This document shows, piece by piece, positions 38,860-48,243 of a stretch of DNA of 64,000 bases (position 1 is the stretch's first letter; each line of letters opens with the position of its first letter). The position numbers and the translations under genes were made by a program. This DNA is from Desulfovibrio sp. (GTDB lineage Bacteria > Desulfobacterota > Desulfovibrionia > Desulfovibrionales > Desulfovibrionaceae). The stretch lies in the NCBI RefSeq assembly GCF_014803725.1, contig NZ_JAAVBE010000021.1, positions 35,466-99,465 of the forward strand. The letters run 5' to 3'. The notes under the pieces are model-generated. The model saw nothing but the letters and a program-made list of their open reading frames with translations, had not been told where the DNA came from and made no database searches.

Positions 38860-39319
38860 TTTTGTTACTTGCCGCCCGTAACGGGCTTCCATGGTCCGGG
38901 ATACTTAACTGGTCTCCGAGCTTATCCTGAGCTACTTGACCCTTAATGTACTCCTGAATTTTTTTGTATTTTTTCCTACCCTATCCACATAGTAGCCGCT
39001 GCACCAAAATTCCAGATTGCGGTATTTGGATTTCAGGTCGCAAATTATTCGACAATCATCAGGCTGCTCTTGTCCTTGAGATACACAATAAAAACTGGAA
39101 ACACTTATCTTCTGTGGTATCTCCAGCAACATGTGGATATGGTCAGGGCAACACTCGGCTTCGAGAAGATTTACCGCCTTCCATTCACAGAGTTTTCGTA
39201 AAATCTCTCCTATTGCCCGTTTTTTTCCCATAGAATACCTATCGGCGATATTTAGGGGCGAATACGATGTGATATTTACACTTCCATTTCGAGTGCGCTA
39301 AACTCTTTGTGTCGCCCAT
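38860..39319 (-). pseudogene. IS200/IS605-family TnpA (Y1 HUH transposase) relic
   Basis: Reconstructed across frames: MGDTKSLAHSKWKCKYHIVFAPKYRR*VFYGK/KRAIGEILRKLCEWKAVNLLEAECCPDHIHMLLEIPQKISVSSF/IVYLKDKSSLMI/...SKYRNLEFWCSGYYVDRVGKN/KIQEYIKGQ; one nonsense codon and about four frameshifts. Confidence 0.88.
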
Positions 39320-39466
39320 TGTGGCCTCCTTTTAATTTGTTTGCAGAGTGCAGTTGCCAGACCGCATCTCCATTGTGACAAATCAGAAGGAGTTTTCATA
39401 ACATACTTATAGCTATAAACTTTTTTGAATCTCGCGCCTGACGGGAGGTTTTCTTCATACAAAAAG

Positions 39467-39491
39467 GAAGGGGCCGCGCGGCCCCCTCCGT
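39467..39491 (-). terminator. Rho-independent terminator for the DJ-1-like gene
   Basis: Minus strand GGAGGGGGCCGCGCGGCCCCTTCCTTTTTG. Confidence 0.75.
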
Positions 39492-39524
39492 ATTGTGGAC
39501 TCTCTCGGTGCCGCACTTCCGCGC

Positions 39525-40202
39525 CTAGCCTTTCTGGAGCAGTTCCACCAGCTTCTTGCCGAGGCTCAGGGCCGACATGGGGTTCTGCCCCGTGACGAGG
39601 CGGCCGTCCACCACCACCGTGTCGGACCAGGGCTTGCCGCCCTTAAAGATGCCGCCGTGTCCTTCCAGCGCGGTCTGGAGCAGGAAGGGCACGATATGCT
39701 GGGTGCCGTTCAGTGCCTCTTCCTCGTTGGTGAAGCAGGTGAAGTTCTTGCCGTCGATCAGGTAGTTTCCATCTTCGCGCTTAAGGTTCACGAGGCCGGC
39801 CGGCCCGTGGCATACAGCGGCCACGATGCCGCCATTGCGGTAGATGGTCTCGGCGATGGTCGCGAGCCCCTTGTTGTCCGGGAAGTCCCACATGGCACCG
39901 TGGCCGCCAGCATAGAAGATGGCCGCATACGCGGACGCGTCCACCTCTGCCGGGGTGAGCGTGTGGTCCATCTTCTGCTGCCAGGCCGGGTCGTCCCAGT
40001 ATTTCTTGTTGATGGGGTCCTTGAGGTCAAAGCCGTCCACCGGCGGCTTGCCGCCCTTGGGGCTCACCACGTCGATCTCAAAGAATTTCGAGACCACGCT
40101 CCACGGGTGCGTCACCTCTGAAAGATAATAGCCAGTGGGCTTGCCGGTATCACCGAGCTCGCCATGACTCGTCACCGTAAACAGCACTTTTTTGGACATC
40201 AT
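39525..40202 (-). CDS. DJ-1/PfpI family (Hsp31/glyoxalase III-like) protein
   Basis: KKVLFTVTSHGELGDTGKPTGYYLSEVTHPW...IFYAGGHGAMWDFPDN...GGIVAAVCHGPAGLVNLK. Confidence 0.93.
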   Translation of the reverse strand: MMSKKVLFTVTSHGELGDTGKPTGYYLSEVTHPWSVVSKFFEIDVVSPKGGKPPVDGFDLKDPINKKYWDDPAWQQKMDHTLTPAEVDASAYAAIFYAGGHGAMWDFPDNKGLATIAETIYRNGGIVAAVCHGPAGLVNLKREDGNYLIDGKNFTCFTNEEEALNGTQHIVPFLLQTALEGHGGIFKGGKPWSDTVVVDGRLVTGQNPMSALSLGKKLVELLQKG

Positions 40203-40292
40203 GGGCCTCCTGTCCAGTTTTCCCGCAGGAACAGCAACAAGATTTGTGATGGAGAACAAAAAACGGTGTCGCGCAGGCACTGGCCTGCGCCG

Positions 40293-40807
40293 TCAGGCCT
40301 GTTTTCTCACAAACTGCACGATGCCGTCCAGCCACGCCTGTGCCCGTTGATCATGGGGTTGGGGAGCTGCTTCGCCAGTTCCCGGGCCGGTTTGCCGATT
40401 TGGGATTCCTGCGTGAGGATGCGCGTACGGTTTTCGGGCAGGGATTCGATGAGCCACGCATGCACGACATCGAGGCGGTGATCCTTGTCGCCTTCGGCCC
40501 AGCCATGCCAGGCGAGGCGCCCCACGCGGCCGTCGCCCGGCTCCTCGAACTGGATGACTTCGGCATCGATGGGGAAGCCAAAGGTCTTGAAGCGGAAGAC
40601 ACAACCCATATGGAGCATGTTGCCCGTTTCACCGGCCGGAAGCTCGATGTCGGACGAATTGGCGTAATAGTCGGGCCAGAGCAGGGGATGGATCAGCGCG
40701 TCCCACACGGCCCTGACGGGCAGATCCTGCACGATGACCTCATTGGAACAAAAATTGTCAGTAGTGCCGGGAAGATACTCGTGGGGCCAGTCAATGCTTG
40801 CAAGCAT
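40293..40807 (-). CDS. SRPBCC (START/Bet v1-like) family protein; C-terminus apparently frameshifted by 1 nt near 40340
   Basis: MLASIDWPHEYLPGTTDNFCSNEVIVQDLPVRAVWDALIHPLLWPDYYANSSDIEL...; in-frame ORF stops at 40307 (NGHRRGWTASCSL), restored frame gives ...AWLDGIVQFVRKQA ending 40293. Confidence 0.8.
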
Positions 40808-40935
40808 TTCGGTCTCCTTGCCCAGGGCGCTTCAGGCGCGATGAGGGGGGATACAAAGATTGCGGCAAACCGCACGGCAACGGCCGGCGCGGCTGGTTCA
40901 TGGCGAACCCGCGACAAGGCTTAGCTTTTGCAGCC

Positions 40936-40956
40936 TTTTTTATCAAACATAAAAAA
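40936..40956. promoter_or_regulatory. AT-rich inverted repeat TTTTTTAT-CAAAC-ATAAAAAA in divergent SRPBCC/TetR intergenic region
   Basis: 8-bp perfect arms. Confidence 0.4.
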
Positions 40957-41042
40957 AGTATCTCCCTTGCATCCTCGGCCCCCGGTGCATAGAATAGCCA
41001 AGCTTCAACCCGTGACGGCCAGGGGAGCGCAGGAAAAGCGGA

Positions 41043-41696
41043 ATGAAGATGACGAAAGAGGAATCAAAAAACATCGCGCACGGGCGCCCGCGTACCTTTG
41101 ACCGCGACGCCGCGTTGCGCACCGCCCTCAATGTCTTCTGGCGGCACGGCTATGAGCAGACGACCATGGCGCAACTGAGCGCCGCCATGGGCATCGCCTC
41201 CCCAAGCATTTATTGCGCCTATGGCAACAAGTCTGCCCTGTTTCTTGAGGCCCTGACCTATTACCAGCAGACCTATTGGGACCCGCTTTACGCGAAGTAC
41301 CGTGCGGCCCCGGATATTTACGCGGCAACGGAGGCTTTTTTCACGGAGGCGGCGCACATCCTCCTCGCGCCGAATGCCCCGTGCGGCTGCCTTATCGTCA
41401 TGGGCTTCCTCAATCTGCCGGAAGACGAACCCCAACTCCTGCGCGCGGTGAGCGAAAGGCGCGAACTGACGCGCGCCATGTTCCGCACCAAGCTGAAAGA
41501 CGCCGTGAATACCGGGCAGATCCCGGCAGACAGCGACATCCCGGCCATTTCCGGCGCGTTGCATAATTTTTTTGAAGGGCTGTCGATCCAGGCAAGGGGC
41601 GACATCTGCCTGTCAGAACTCCTCGCCATCGCGCAGAGGGGTACGCAACTCCTGCCGCCGCGCGGTTCGGGCGTTTGCCACCGGCGAGAGGCCTGA
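41043..41696 (+). CDS. TetR/AcrR family transcriptional regulator
   Basis: GRPRTFDRDAALRTALNVFWRHGYEQTTMAQLSAAMGIASPSIYCAYGNKSALFLEAL. Confidence 0.95.
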   Translation: MKMTKEESKNIAHGRPRTFDRDAALRTALNVFWRHGYEQTTMAQLSAAMGIASPSIYCAYGNKSALFLEALTYYQQTYWDPLYAKYRAAPDIYAATEAFFTEAAHILLAPNAPCGCLIVMGFLNLPEDEPQLLRAVSERRELTRAMFRTKLKDAVNTGQIPADSDIPAISGALHNFFEGLSIQARGDICLSELLAIAQRGTQLLPPRGSGVCHRREA

Positions 41697-41895
41697 AATA
41701 TCACTCGCGTCTTGTATTTTCTTCTCTTCACTCCGCCTGCATCATCAAAACGAGCGCCTTGGCAGCAGAAACCATGAAATCGCCTCGCGGCGTCCCATGT
41801 GACGAGGAGAATTTTCAGCGCCGCTCCATGATGAACTTGTTTATCAGATAAAACAAAATATCCGGTAAATTCCCCCCACGCATCGGCTGGCCCAA

Positions 41896-42357
41896 TCAGA
41901 GCCGGTGGATCACATGACTCACCACGCCCCAGATGTGGGCGTATTCCCTTTCGGTGATGTCAAATTCGGGATAGTCCGGGTTCGCCGGCTGCAGGAGCAC
42001 GCGGCCGTCCCTGCGGCAGAGCTTCTTGACCAGCAGCTCGCCGTCCAAGGCCGCGATGACGACCCGGTTGTGCGAAGCCTCGAGCGAGCGGTCCACCACG
42101 AGCAGGTCGCCGTCGTGGATGCCCACGCCGAGCATGGAATCCCCGGCGGCCCGGAGAAAGAATGTCGCCGAGGGATGACGGACGATGAGCTCGTGCAGGT
42201 TGAGCTGCCCGTCGATATAGTCCTCGGCGGCGGAGGGCCAGCCGGCATTGACGGGCGCGAGGAAGAGCGGGCAGGTGGCGGCCGTGTCCGCGCTGGCGTC
42301 GGCCATGCCGACCACGGTCAGGGGCGCCGGAGGAAGTGGAGTGGAGGATTTTTTCAT
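41896..42357 (-). CDS. UmuD-like S24 (LexA-family) autoprotease
   Basis: NAGWPSAAEDYIDGQLNLHELIVRHPSATFFLRAAGDSMLGVGIHDGDLLVVDRSLEASHNRVVIAALDGELLVKKL. Confidence 0.92.
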   Translation of the reverse strand: MKKSSTPLPPAPLTVVGMADASADTAATCPLFLAPVNAGWPSAAEDYIDGQLNLHELIVRHPSATFFLRAAGDSMLGVGIHDGDLLVVDRSLEASHNRVVIAALDGELLVKKLCRRDGRVLLQPANPDYPEFDITEREYAHIWGVVSHVIHRL

Positions 42358-42487
42358 GCCGTGCCGCTCATGGAGCCTCGGGAAAGAGCAGGGCGCGCTT
42401 GCGCGTGTATCCAGTCCGATTCCTGGCGTAGGCCCCGTGGGGAAAAGCGCTGAGGCACCGGGCCCGGGTTCGGAGCCGATTCTATCG

Positions 42488-42515
42488 GGGGCGCCGCTTC
42501 GGGAGCGGGCGCCCC
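42488..42515. terminator. Hairpin GGGGCGCC/GGCGCCCC in the convergent or tandem gap between SSS and UmuD-like genes
   Basis: 8-bp stem, short T-run (TTT) only on plus strand. Confidence 0.35.
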
Positions 42516-42519
42516 TTTA

Positions 42520-43965
42520 TCAATTATACATCTCCTTGCGGAAGGGATGCTCGGAGTGGCGATTGCGTGCCAGGTACCAGCCCACCGCCCAGCCGAGCAG
42601 CGAAAAGGCGAAGCCCGCGAAGAAGGGCGGGATGATGGCCGCTTTTTCCCAGAAGAGCGGCAGGATGCTGAAGCTCTTGTTGGCCGTGAGATACCAGAAC
42701 ATGCACACCGTGAAGCCCGCCGTGCAGCTCAGCCACGCCGCCACCGGGCAGCGCTTGCCGAAGCGCACGAGCGCCACATAGGGCACGAGCACGGTGGCGC
42801 CCACGATGCTCCAGCTCGTGGTGCAGAGCAGCGCGATGAGCTGGCCCTTGATCTGCGCGCAGCCCCCGGAAAGCAGGACGCAAAAGACGATACCGGCCAG
42901 CCACGCTCCGCGCGAGGCCTTGCGGCCGGGCAGATCTTCTGCGAGCGCCGACACGGCGATATGGAAGATGGCCGTGGCCGTGGAGAGCGACGCAGACACG
43001 ATGGCGAGCACAAAGAGCTGGAGCCCGGCATTGGGCAGCAGCATGCGCACGAGCATGGGCATCACTTCGTCCGGCGAGCTCACTTCGGGCAAAATGAGCC
43101 GGGAGAGCGAGGCGGCGAAATAGGCGCCCCCCACGAGCAGGGTGAGCACCAGCATGGCGAGCGGGGTGATGCGGTCCACCTGCCGCGGGGAGGCGAGCGC
43201 GAAGTGCCTCTGGATCATCTGGGGCTGCGCCCACACCGCCACGGAAGTCACGATGACGAGCGAAATGATGAACCAGCCCTGCTCGCCGCCGGAAAGGCCC
43301 GTAAAACCGTTGTTGACTGCGGGCGTGGGCGGGAGCGCGGCCAGCTTTTCGATGCCCGCGGCGGGGCCGCCCACATTCACGAACACGGCGCCCACCAGCA
43401 TGCAGATGCCTACCAGCATCACAAAGCCCTGCATGGCCTCGGTATAGAGCACGCCGCGCAGGCCGCCCACAAAAACGGCGAAGCCCACCAGCATGGCCAC
43501 CGCCCAGATGAGTATCCACACGGGCACGGGCACGATCTGCGCGAGCAACAGCGCCGCGCCCTTGATGACGGCCGAGGCGTACACACCGAGAAAGACGGCG
43601 AACAGCACGGCCAGCGCCTTGCCGAGCGCCCGGCTCTCATGGCCCTTGGCGATCAGCTGGGTGGGCGTGCGCGCGCCGAGGGCCCGCTGGCAGACACGGG
43701 TGGGCCACGCCATGAAGCGGTAAACCATCCAGGTGCCCAGCCACACGTTGCCGGCGGCCACGAGGAGCATTTGCAGGCCATAGGCATAGGCGAGGCCACC
43801 GAAGCCCACGAGGGCCACAGCGGAAATATAGGTTGCCACATAGGCGAAGGCCTGGATGCCGAAGCCCACGCGGCCGGCGGTGAGCGCGTCATGGCCGCGC
43901 CCCTTGCGCGCGAGCCACACAAAGACCGCGATATAGCCGGCCCAGATGCAGATATTGAACAGCAT
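42520..43965 (-). CDS. Sodium:solute symporter family (SSS) transporter
   Basis: MLFNICIWAGYIAVFVWLARKGRGHDALTAGRVGFGIQAFAYVATYISAVALVGFGGLAYAYGLQMLLVAAGN...; start ATG 43965. Confidence 0.9.
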   Translation of the reverse strand: MLFNICIWAGYIAVFVWLARKGRGHDALTAGRVGFGIQAFAYVATYISAVALVGFGGLAYAYGLQMLLVAAGNVWLGTWMVYRFMAWPTRVCQRALGARTPTQLIAKGHESRALGKALAVLFAVFLGVYASAVIKGAALLLAQIVPVPVWILIWAVAMLVGFAVFVGGLRGVLYTEAMQGFVMLVGICMLVGAVFVNVGGPAAGIEKLAALPPTPAVNNGFTGLSGGEQGWFIISLVIVTSVAVWAQPQMIQRHFALASPRQVDRITPLAMLVLTLLVGGAYFAASLSRLILPEVSSPDEVMPMLVRMLLPNAGLQLFVLAIVSASLSTATAIFHIAVSALAEDLPGRKASRGAWLAGIVFCVLLSGGCAQIKGQLIALLCTTSWSIVGATVLVPYVALVRFGKRCPVAAWLSCTAGFTVCMFWYLTANKSFSILPLFWEKAAIIPPFFAGFAFSLLGWAVGWYLARNRHSEHPFRKEMYN

Positions 43966-44099
43966 CAGTTGCGCCCGGCCCGGTGTTTGCGGGCGACCGT
44001 CGCGAGATTGTACACCGCCAGCACCAGCGCGCCCGCAAGGGAGAGCACGGCGATCCTGACCGCCATGTCGGTGAGCATGAGCGCCTTGAAGAATTCCAT
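43965..44099 (-). CDS. 44-aa single-TM small protein translationally coupled to the SSS transporter
   Basis: Own translation: MEFFKALMLTDMAVRIAVLSLAGALVLAVYNLATVARKHRAGRN*; TGATG overlap with the transporter start; below the track length cut-off. Confidence 0.7.
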   Translation of the reverse strand: MEFFKALMLTDMAVRIAVLSLAGALVLAVYNLATVARKHRAGRN

Positions 44100-44153
44100 G
44101 CGTTCTCCTGAAGCCGTTTTTTCCGGGACGGCCACGAGGGGCCGGCAATCAGT

Positions 44154-44768
44154 TCACGGGTTCGCCCCCGCCGTCTCTCCGCAGGCGCGGCTCTTGATGG
44201 AGCGGGAAACAAAGGCCAGCGTTTCTTCATACAGGCCCTGCGGGGCGTAGGGCGTGAGCACCCGCGTTCTGTTGGCGCCCACGAGGAGCGAAATGACCAC
44301 CTGCGCCGTGCCGTCCGCGTCCAGCTGCACGAGGCTCCCGTCCTCCACGCCGCGCACGAGCAGCCCGGCGAGCAGTTCATGGATGCGGGCGAAGCGCGAA
44401 TCCATGAGGTCGCGGTCGGTCTTGGTCTTCATGTCGCTGTAAGGGGAGCAGCGCACGAGCACGAGCCAGTTGGAGTGCGGGTCGATGGAAAAATCAAGAT
44501 AGGCGCGGCAAAAGCGCATCACCGCGTCATAGCCCGTGGGCGCGCCGGCTACCGCCGCCTTGAGGTGCGCGAGGAACTGCTCGAGCACGTCCAGCCCCGA
44601 GGCGAGGAAGAGCTTTTCCTTGTTGCCGTAGTGGTGCGTCAAAAGGCCCAGGGCCACGCCGGCGCGGTCGGAGATCTTCTTGAAGGTGGTCTCCGCGTAG
44701 CCGTATTCGCCGAAAAGCTCCTTGGCGGCCTGGAGCAGGGCGGCTTTCTTGCTCGGGTTCCTGTTCAT
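44154..44768 (-). CDS. TetR/AcrR family transcriptional regulator
   Basis: KKAALLQAAKELFGEYGYAETTFKKISDRAGVALGLLTHHYGNKEKLFLASGLDVLEQFL. Confidence 0.95.
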   Translation of the reverse strand: MNRNPSKKAALLQAAKELFGEYGYAETTFKKISDRAGVALGLLTHHYGNKEKLFLASGLDVLEQFLAHLKAAVAGAPTGYDAVMRFCRAYLDFSIDPHSNWLVLVRCSPYSDMKTKTDRDLMDSRFARIHELLAGLLVRGVEDGSLVQLDADGTAQVVISLLVGANRTRVLTPYAPQGLYEETLAFVSRSIKSRACGETAGANP

Positions 44769-44786
44769 GCGGGGCCTCGCGCGGGC

Positions 44787-47219
44787 TCAGTTGCCGCGGC
44801 TGCGCCGAAAGGCGGTCTGGGCGTAGCAGCCAAGGCGCTCGAGGCGCCGGTCCACAAGGTCATAGAGGCTCCCGGGGGTGAAGCGGCCATTGGCGCGGCG
44901 CCTGCCCGCAGGAAGGCCGCTCAGGAGCATCAGGGCCTCTTCCATGCGGCGCACGGGGTAGATGGCGAAGCGGCCGGCCTCCACGGCTTCGAGCACTTCG
45001 GGCGAGAGCATGAGGTGGTCCACATTGTCGTGGGGGATGATGACCCCCTGCGAGCCCGTGAGCCCGTGCCGCCCGCAGACCTTGAAAAAGCCCTCCACCT
45101 TGCGCGTGGCGCCGCCCACGGCCATGATCTGCCCTGAATGGCTCACCGCGCCGGTAAAGGCGAGGTCGAGGCGCATGGGCACCTCTGCCAGCGCAGAGAG
45201 CAGGGCGGCGAGCTCCGCGCCGGAGGCCGAGTCGCCCTCGATGCCGGCATAGCTCTGTTCGAAGTAGAGCGAGGCCGAGAGCATGAGGGGCTTGGTGCGA
45301 GCGAAGAGGTCGGTGAGGTAGCTCTTGAGGATCATCATGGCCTTGGTGTGGATGGGGCCGCCGAGGTCGGCCTCGCGCTCCAGGTCGATGATGCCGTCCT
45401 GCCCCACTCCCACGGTGCAGGAGATGCGGTGCGGCAGCCCGAACTCGTAATTGCCGTGCCAGGTGACGGAAAGGCCGTTCACCTGGCCCACGGCCGAGCC
45501 CGAGGTCTGCACCTTGATGATCTCGCGGTCATATTCCTCCATGAAGGCTTCTTCATCGAGGTTGGCGCGGTAGGTGCGGGCGGCGTAGGCGTCCTCGAGA
45601 GTGGCGGCGTTGACGCTGTCAAGCCCGCGCAATTGCGCGAGCGCGGCGGCCTCGATCATGAGCTCGCGCAGGAGCGGGAAGCGCAGCGAGAGCCGGCGCT
45701 GGTCCTCGCAAAGATGCGAGCCCAGATCCACGAGCCACGCCAGCGCGTCGCGCCCGAAGGGCGGCAGCTCAGCCTCGGCGGCGATGCGCGCGATATGCCC
45801 GAGATAGGCGCGCACATTGGGCGCCGTGCGCTCGGCCACGTCGGTCATGTGGGCCTTGATGCGGAAGAGCTTGGGAAAGCGCTCGTCGGCCATGAGCAGG
45901 CTTTCGTACAGGTCCTCGTCGCCGATGAGCACCACCTTGAGGTCAAGGGGGAGCGCTTCCGGCAGGATGCCCTTGGTGCGCATGGCCGTCTCGGGCACCT
46001 CGCCGCCGTCCTCGATGCGGGCCTGGTTGGCACGCAAGGCGCGGAGCAGCCCCTCCCAGGCGCCGGGATGCTGGAGGATGTCCTCCATGTGCAGCACGAG
46101 GAAGCCGCCGTTGGCCTTGTGCAGGCTGCCCGCGCGGATGAGGGTGAAATCGGTGACGAGGGCGCCCATTTCCGATTCGCGCTCCACGCAGCCGAGCAGG
46201 TTCACGGTCGTGGGATTGTCTTCCACCACGATGGGCGCGCCGGCGAGCTCGCCGTTGTCCACAAACAGGTTGACTTCATAGCGGTAAAAGCAGTCGTCCG
46301 CAGGGGGCTGGCCGTGGTCTCCCTGGCCTGCGCCCGCGTCGCGCGGCAAAAAGGCCTCGGTGCTGCGCAGGATGTCCTCGCGCAGGCCGTCAAAATAGGC
46401 CCGCATGGCCGGCGTGGGCGAGATCTTGAGCATGCGGTCGCGCACCGGCGTGAGCTCGGCGTCGAGCACCTGCTGCATGGCCTGAAGCTCCAGCTCGCGC
46501 TCGTCGTCACGGAAGGATTCTTCCGCCTTGTTCATCTGGCGCAAAAAGCCGGCCATCTTGCCGGCGAGGCTGTCACCACGCCGCTTGAGGTCAAGGCGCA
46601 TGGCATTGTCGAGGCGGCCGAATTCCTCCTCGGAGAGGCGCTTGCCCTTGACGAGCGGCGAGAGGGTGAGGCCGCCGTTTTCGTCCACATCCAGGTTGAA
46701 GCCGCGGTGGGAGGCCACGTCGTTCATCTTGTGGATGAGCCCGGTGCGCACTTTCTGGAAGCGCTCCATGAGCCGGTCCCGCTGGCGCGCATAGGCCGGC
46801 GTTTCAAAGCGGCGCGCCAGCTCGCGGCCGATGGTGTCTATGACATCCTTCAAGGAGTCCTTGAACTTTTTGCCCTGCCCGGCAGGCAGGGAAAGCAGCA
46901 CCGGCCGGTCCGGATCCGCAAAATTCTGCACATAGACGAGATCCGGCGGCGTGGGCTTGTGCCGGGCGCGTGGCCTCAGGTAGTTGAGCAGCATGTAGCT
47001 GCGGCCGAGGTCAGCCTCGCCGGAAAGGTAGACATTGTAGCCCGTGGCCCGGATCTGGAGGGCGAGGTCAAGGGCCTGCATGGCCCTCGGCTGGAAAGGA
47101 TCAGAGCGCGAGGCGCCCTTGCGCGGCGCAGGAACGGCCGAGCTGTTCGCCCAGGGGATGCGGGCCGGGTCATAGGTGGCGTGCAGGCGCGAGGCCGGGA
47201 GGGGAGCGATGCGTGCCAT
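44787..47219 (-). CDS. Lon-related (YcbZ/LonB-like) protease with AAA domain
   Basis: Lon catalytic Ser region GDSASGAELAALLSALAEVPMRLDLAFTGAVSHSGQIMAVGGATRKVEGFF; N-terminal LSGEADLGRSYMLLNYL. Confidence 0.93.
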   Translation of the reverse strand: MARIAPLPASRLHATYDPARIPWANSSAVPAPRKGASRSDPFQPRAMQALDLALQIRATGYNVYLSGEADLGRSYMLLNYLRPRARHKPTPPDLVYVQNFADPDRPVLLSLPAGQGKKFKDSLKDVIDTIGRELARRFETPAYARQRDRLMERFQKVRTGLIHKMNDVASHRGFNLDVDENGGLTLSPLVKGKRLSEEEFGRLDNAMRLDLKRRGDSLAGKMAGFLRQMNKAEESFRDDERELELQAMQQVLDAELTPVRDRMLKISPTPAMRAYFDGLREDILRSTEAFLPRDAGAGQGDHGQPPADDCFYRYEVNLFVDNGELAGAPIVVEDNPTTVNLLGCVERESEMGALVTDFTLIRAGSLHKANGGFLVLHMEDILQHPGAWEGLLRALRANQARIEDGGEVPETAMRTKGILPEALPLDLKVVLIGDEDLYESLLMADERFPKLFRIKAHMTDVAERTAPNVRAYLGHIARIAAEAELPPFGRDALAWLVDLGSHLCEDQRRLSLRFPLLRELMIEAAALAQLRGLDSVNAATLEDAYAARTYRANLDEEAFMEEYDREIIKVQTSGSAVGQVNGLSVTWHGNYEFGLPHRISCTVGVGQDGIIDLEREADLGGPIHTKAMMILKSYLTDLFARTKPLMLSASLYFEQSYAGIEGDSASGAELAALLSALAEVPMRLDLAFTGAVSHSGQIMAVGGATRKVEGFFKVCGRHGLTGSQGVIIPHDNVDHLMLSPEVLEAVEAGRFAIYPVRRMEEALMLLSGLPAGRRRANGRFTPGSLYDLVDRRLERLGCYAQTAFRRSRGN

Positions 47220-47228
47220 GCTGTAAAC

Positions 47229-48161
47229 TTAATGTTCTGGATAAAGTTTTTGCAGGATGTTCCTGGCGCCGCCGTCCAGCAGTTCCTGCGCCAGCGCCTC
47301 GCCTATCTGGCGGGAATCAACGGCGTCGCCGCGCCTTTCGCCGCGCAGGATGAGGCTGCCATCCACTTCGGCGACGAGGCCCTCGAGGACGAGGTTCTCC
47401 TCATCCACAAAACGCGCGTGGCCGGCGATGGGCACCTGGCAGCCGCCGTCCAGCCCGGCGAGGAAGGCGCGCTCCGCGTCCACGCAGACGCGGGTATCCC
47501 TGTCCTCCAGGCTGGCGAGCAGGACGAGCAGGTCATAATCGTCTTCGCGGCACTCGATGCCGAGCGCCCCCTGGCCCACGGCGGGGAGCAGGCGCTCAGG
47601 GTCCAGCGGGAACATGTAGGGCGCGCGCAGGCCGAGACGCTGGAGGCCCGCGGTGGCGAGCACGATGGCGTCAAAAGCGCCTTCCTCCAGCTTGCGCAGG
47701 CGCGTATCCACATTGCCGCGCAGGCTCGTGATGCGAAGGTCGGGCCGGATGGCGAGCAACTGGGCCTGGCGGCGCAGGCTGCTCGTGCCCACATGGGCGC
47801 CCCTGGGCAGCGCCTCGAGATTGGGGTACTTGCAGGAGAGCAGGCAATCCGTGGCGGTTTCGCGCGGCGGCACGCAGCCGAGGAGCAGCCCTTCCGGGAG
47901 CTCCATGGGCACGTCCTTGATACTGTGCACGGCGAGGTCGGCCCGGCCCTCGAGCAGGGCCTCCTCTATCTCCTTGACGAACAGGCCCTTGCCGCCAACC
48001 TTCGCCAGCGGCACGTCAAGGATAACGTCGCCGCGCGTCTTGATGACGTTGAGCGAGATGGAAAGGGCCGGGTCGAGCTCTTCGAGAAGGTGCTTGACGT
48101 GGGCCGCCTGCCAGAGTGCCAGCCTGCTGCCGCGCGTGGCGATGACAAGGTGCTTGCGCAT
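47229..48161 (-). CDS. hemC: Hydroxymethylbilane synthase (porphobilinogen deaminase)
   Basis: VIATRGSRLALWQAAHVKHLLEEL...GLFVKEIEEALLEGRADLAVHSIKDVPMELPEGL...VGTSSLRRQAQLLAIRPDL...LDGGCQVPIAGHA. Confidence 0.97.
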   Translation of the reverse strand: MRKHLVIATRGSRLALWQAAHVKHLLEELDPALSISLNVIKTRGDVILDVPLAKVGGKGLFVKEIEEALLEGRADLAVHSIKDVPMELPEGLLLGCVPPRETATDCLLSCKYPNLEALPRGAHVGTSSLRRQAQLLAIRPDLRITSLRGNVDTRLRKLEEGAFDAIVLATAGLQRLGLRAPYMFPLDPERLLPAVGQGALGIECREDDYDLLVLLASLEDRDTRVCVDAERAFLAGLDGGCQVPIAGHARFVDEENLVLEGLVAEVDGSLILRGERRGDAVDSRQIGEALAQELLDGGARNILQKLYPEH

Positions 48162-48243
48162 GCGTACCGCCCTGGCGGCTTTGCCGCCGCCGCCGGGACC
48201 GGCGGGGATGGTTGCGGAAAGATGGGCCGATATGCGGGGCCGG

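Noticed and set aside
39298-39516. 72-aa minus-strand ORF upstream of the IS200 relic
   Set aside because: No recognisable similarity, overlaps the IS left flank and the DJ-1 terminator; probably non-coding.
42547-44250. 567-aa plus-strand ORF
   Set aside because: Antisense shadow of the SSS transporter.
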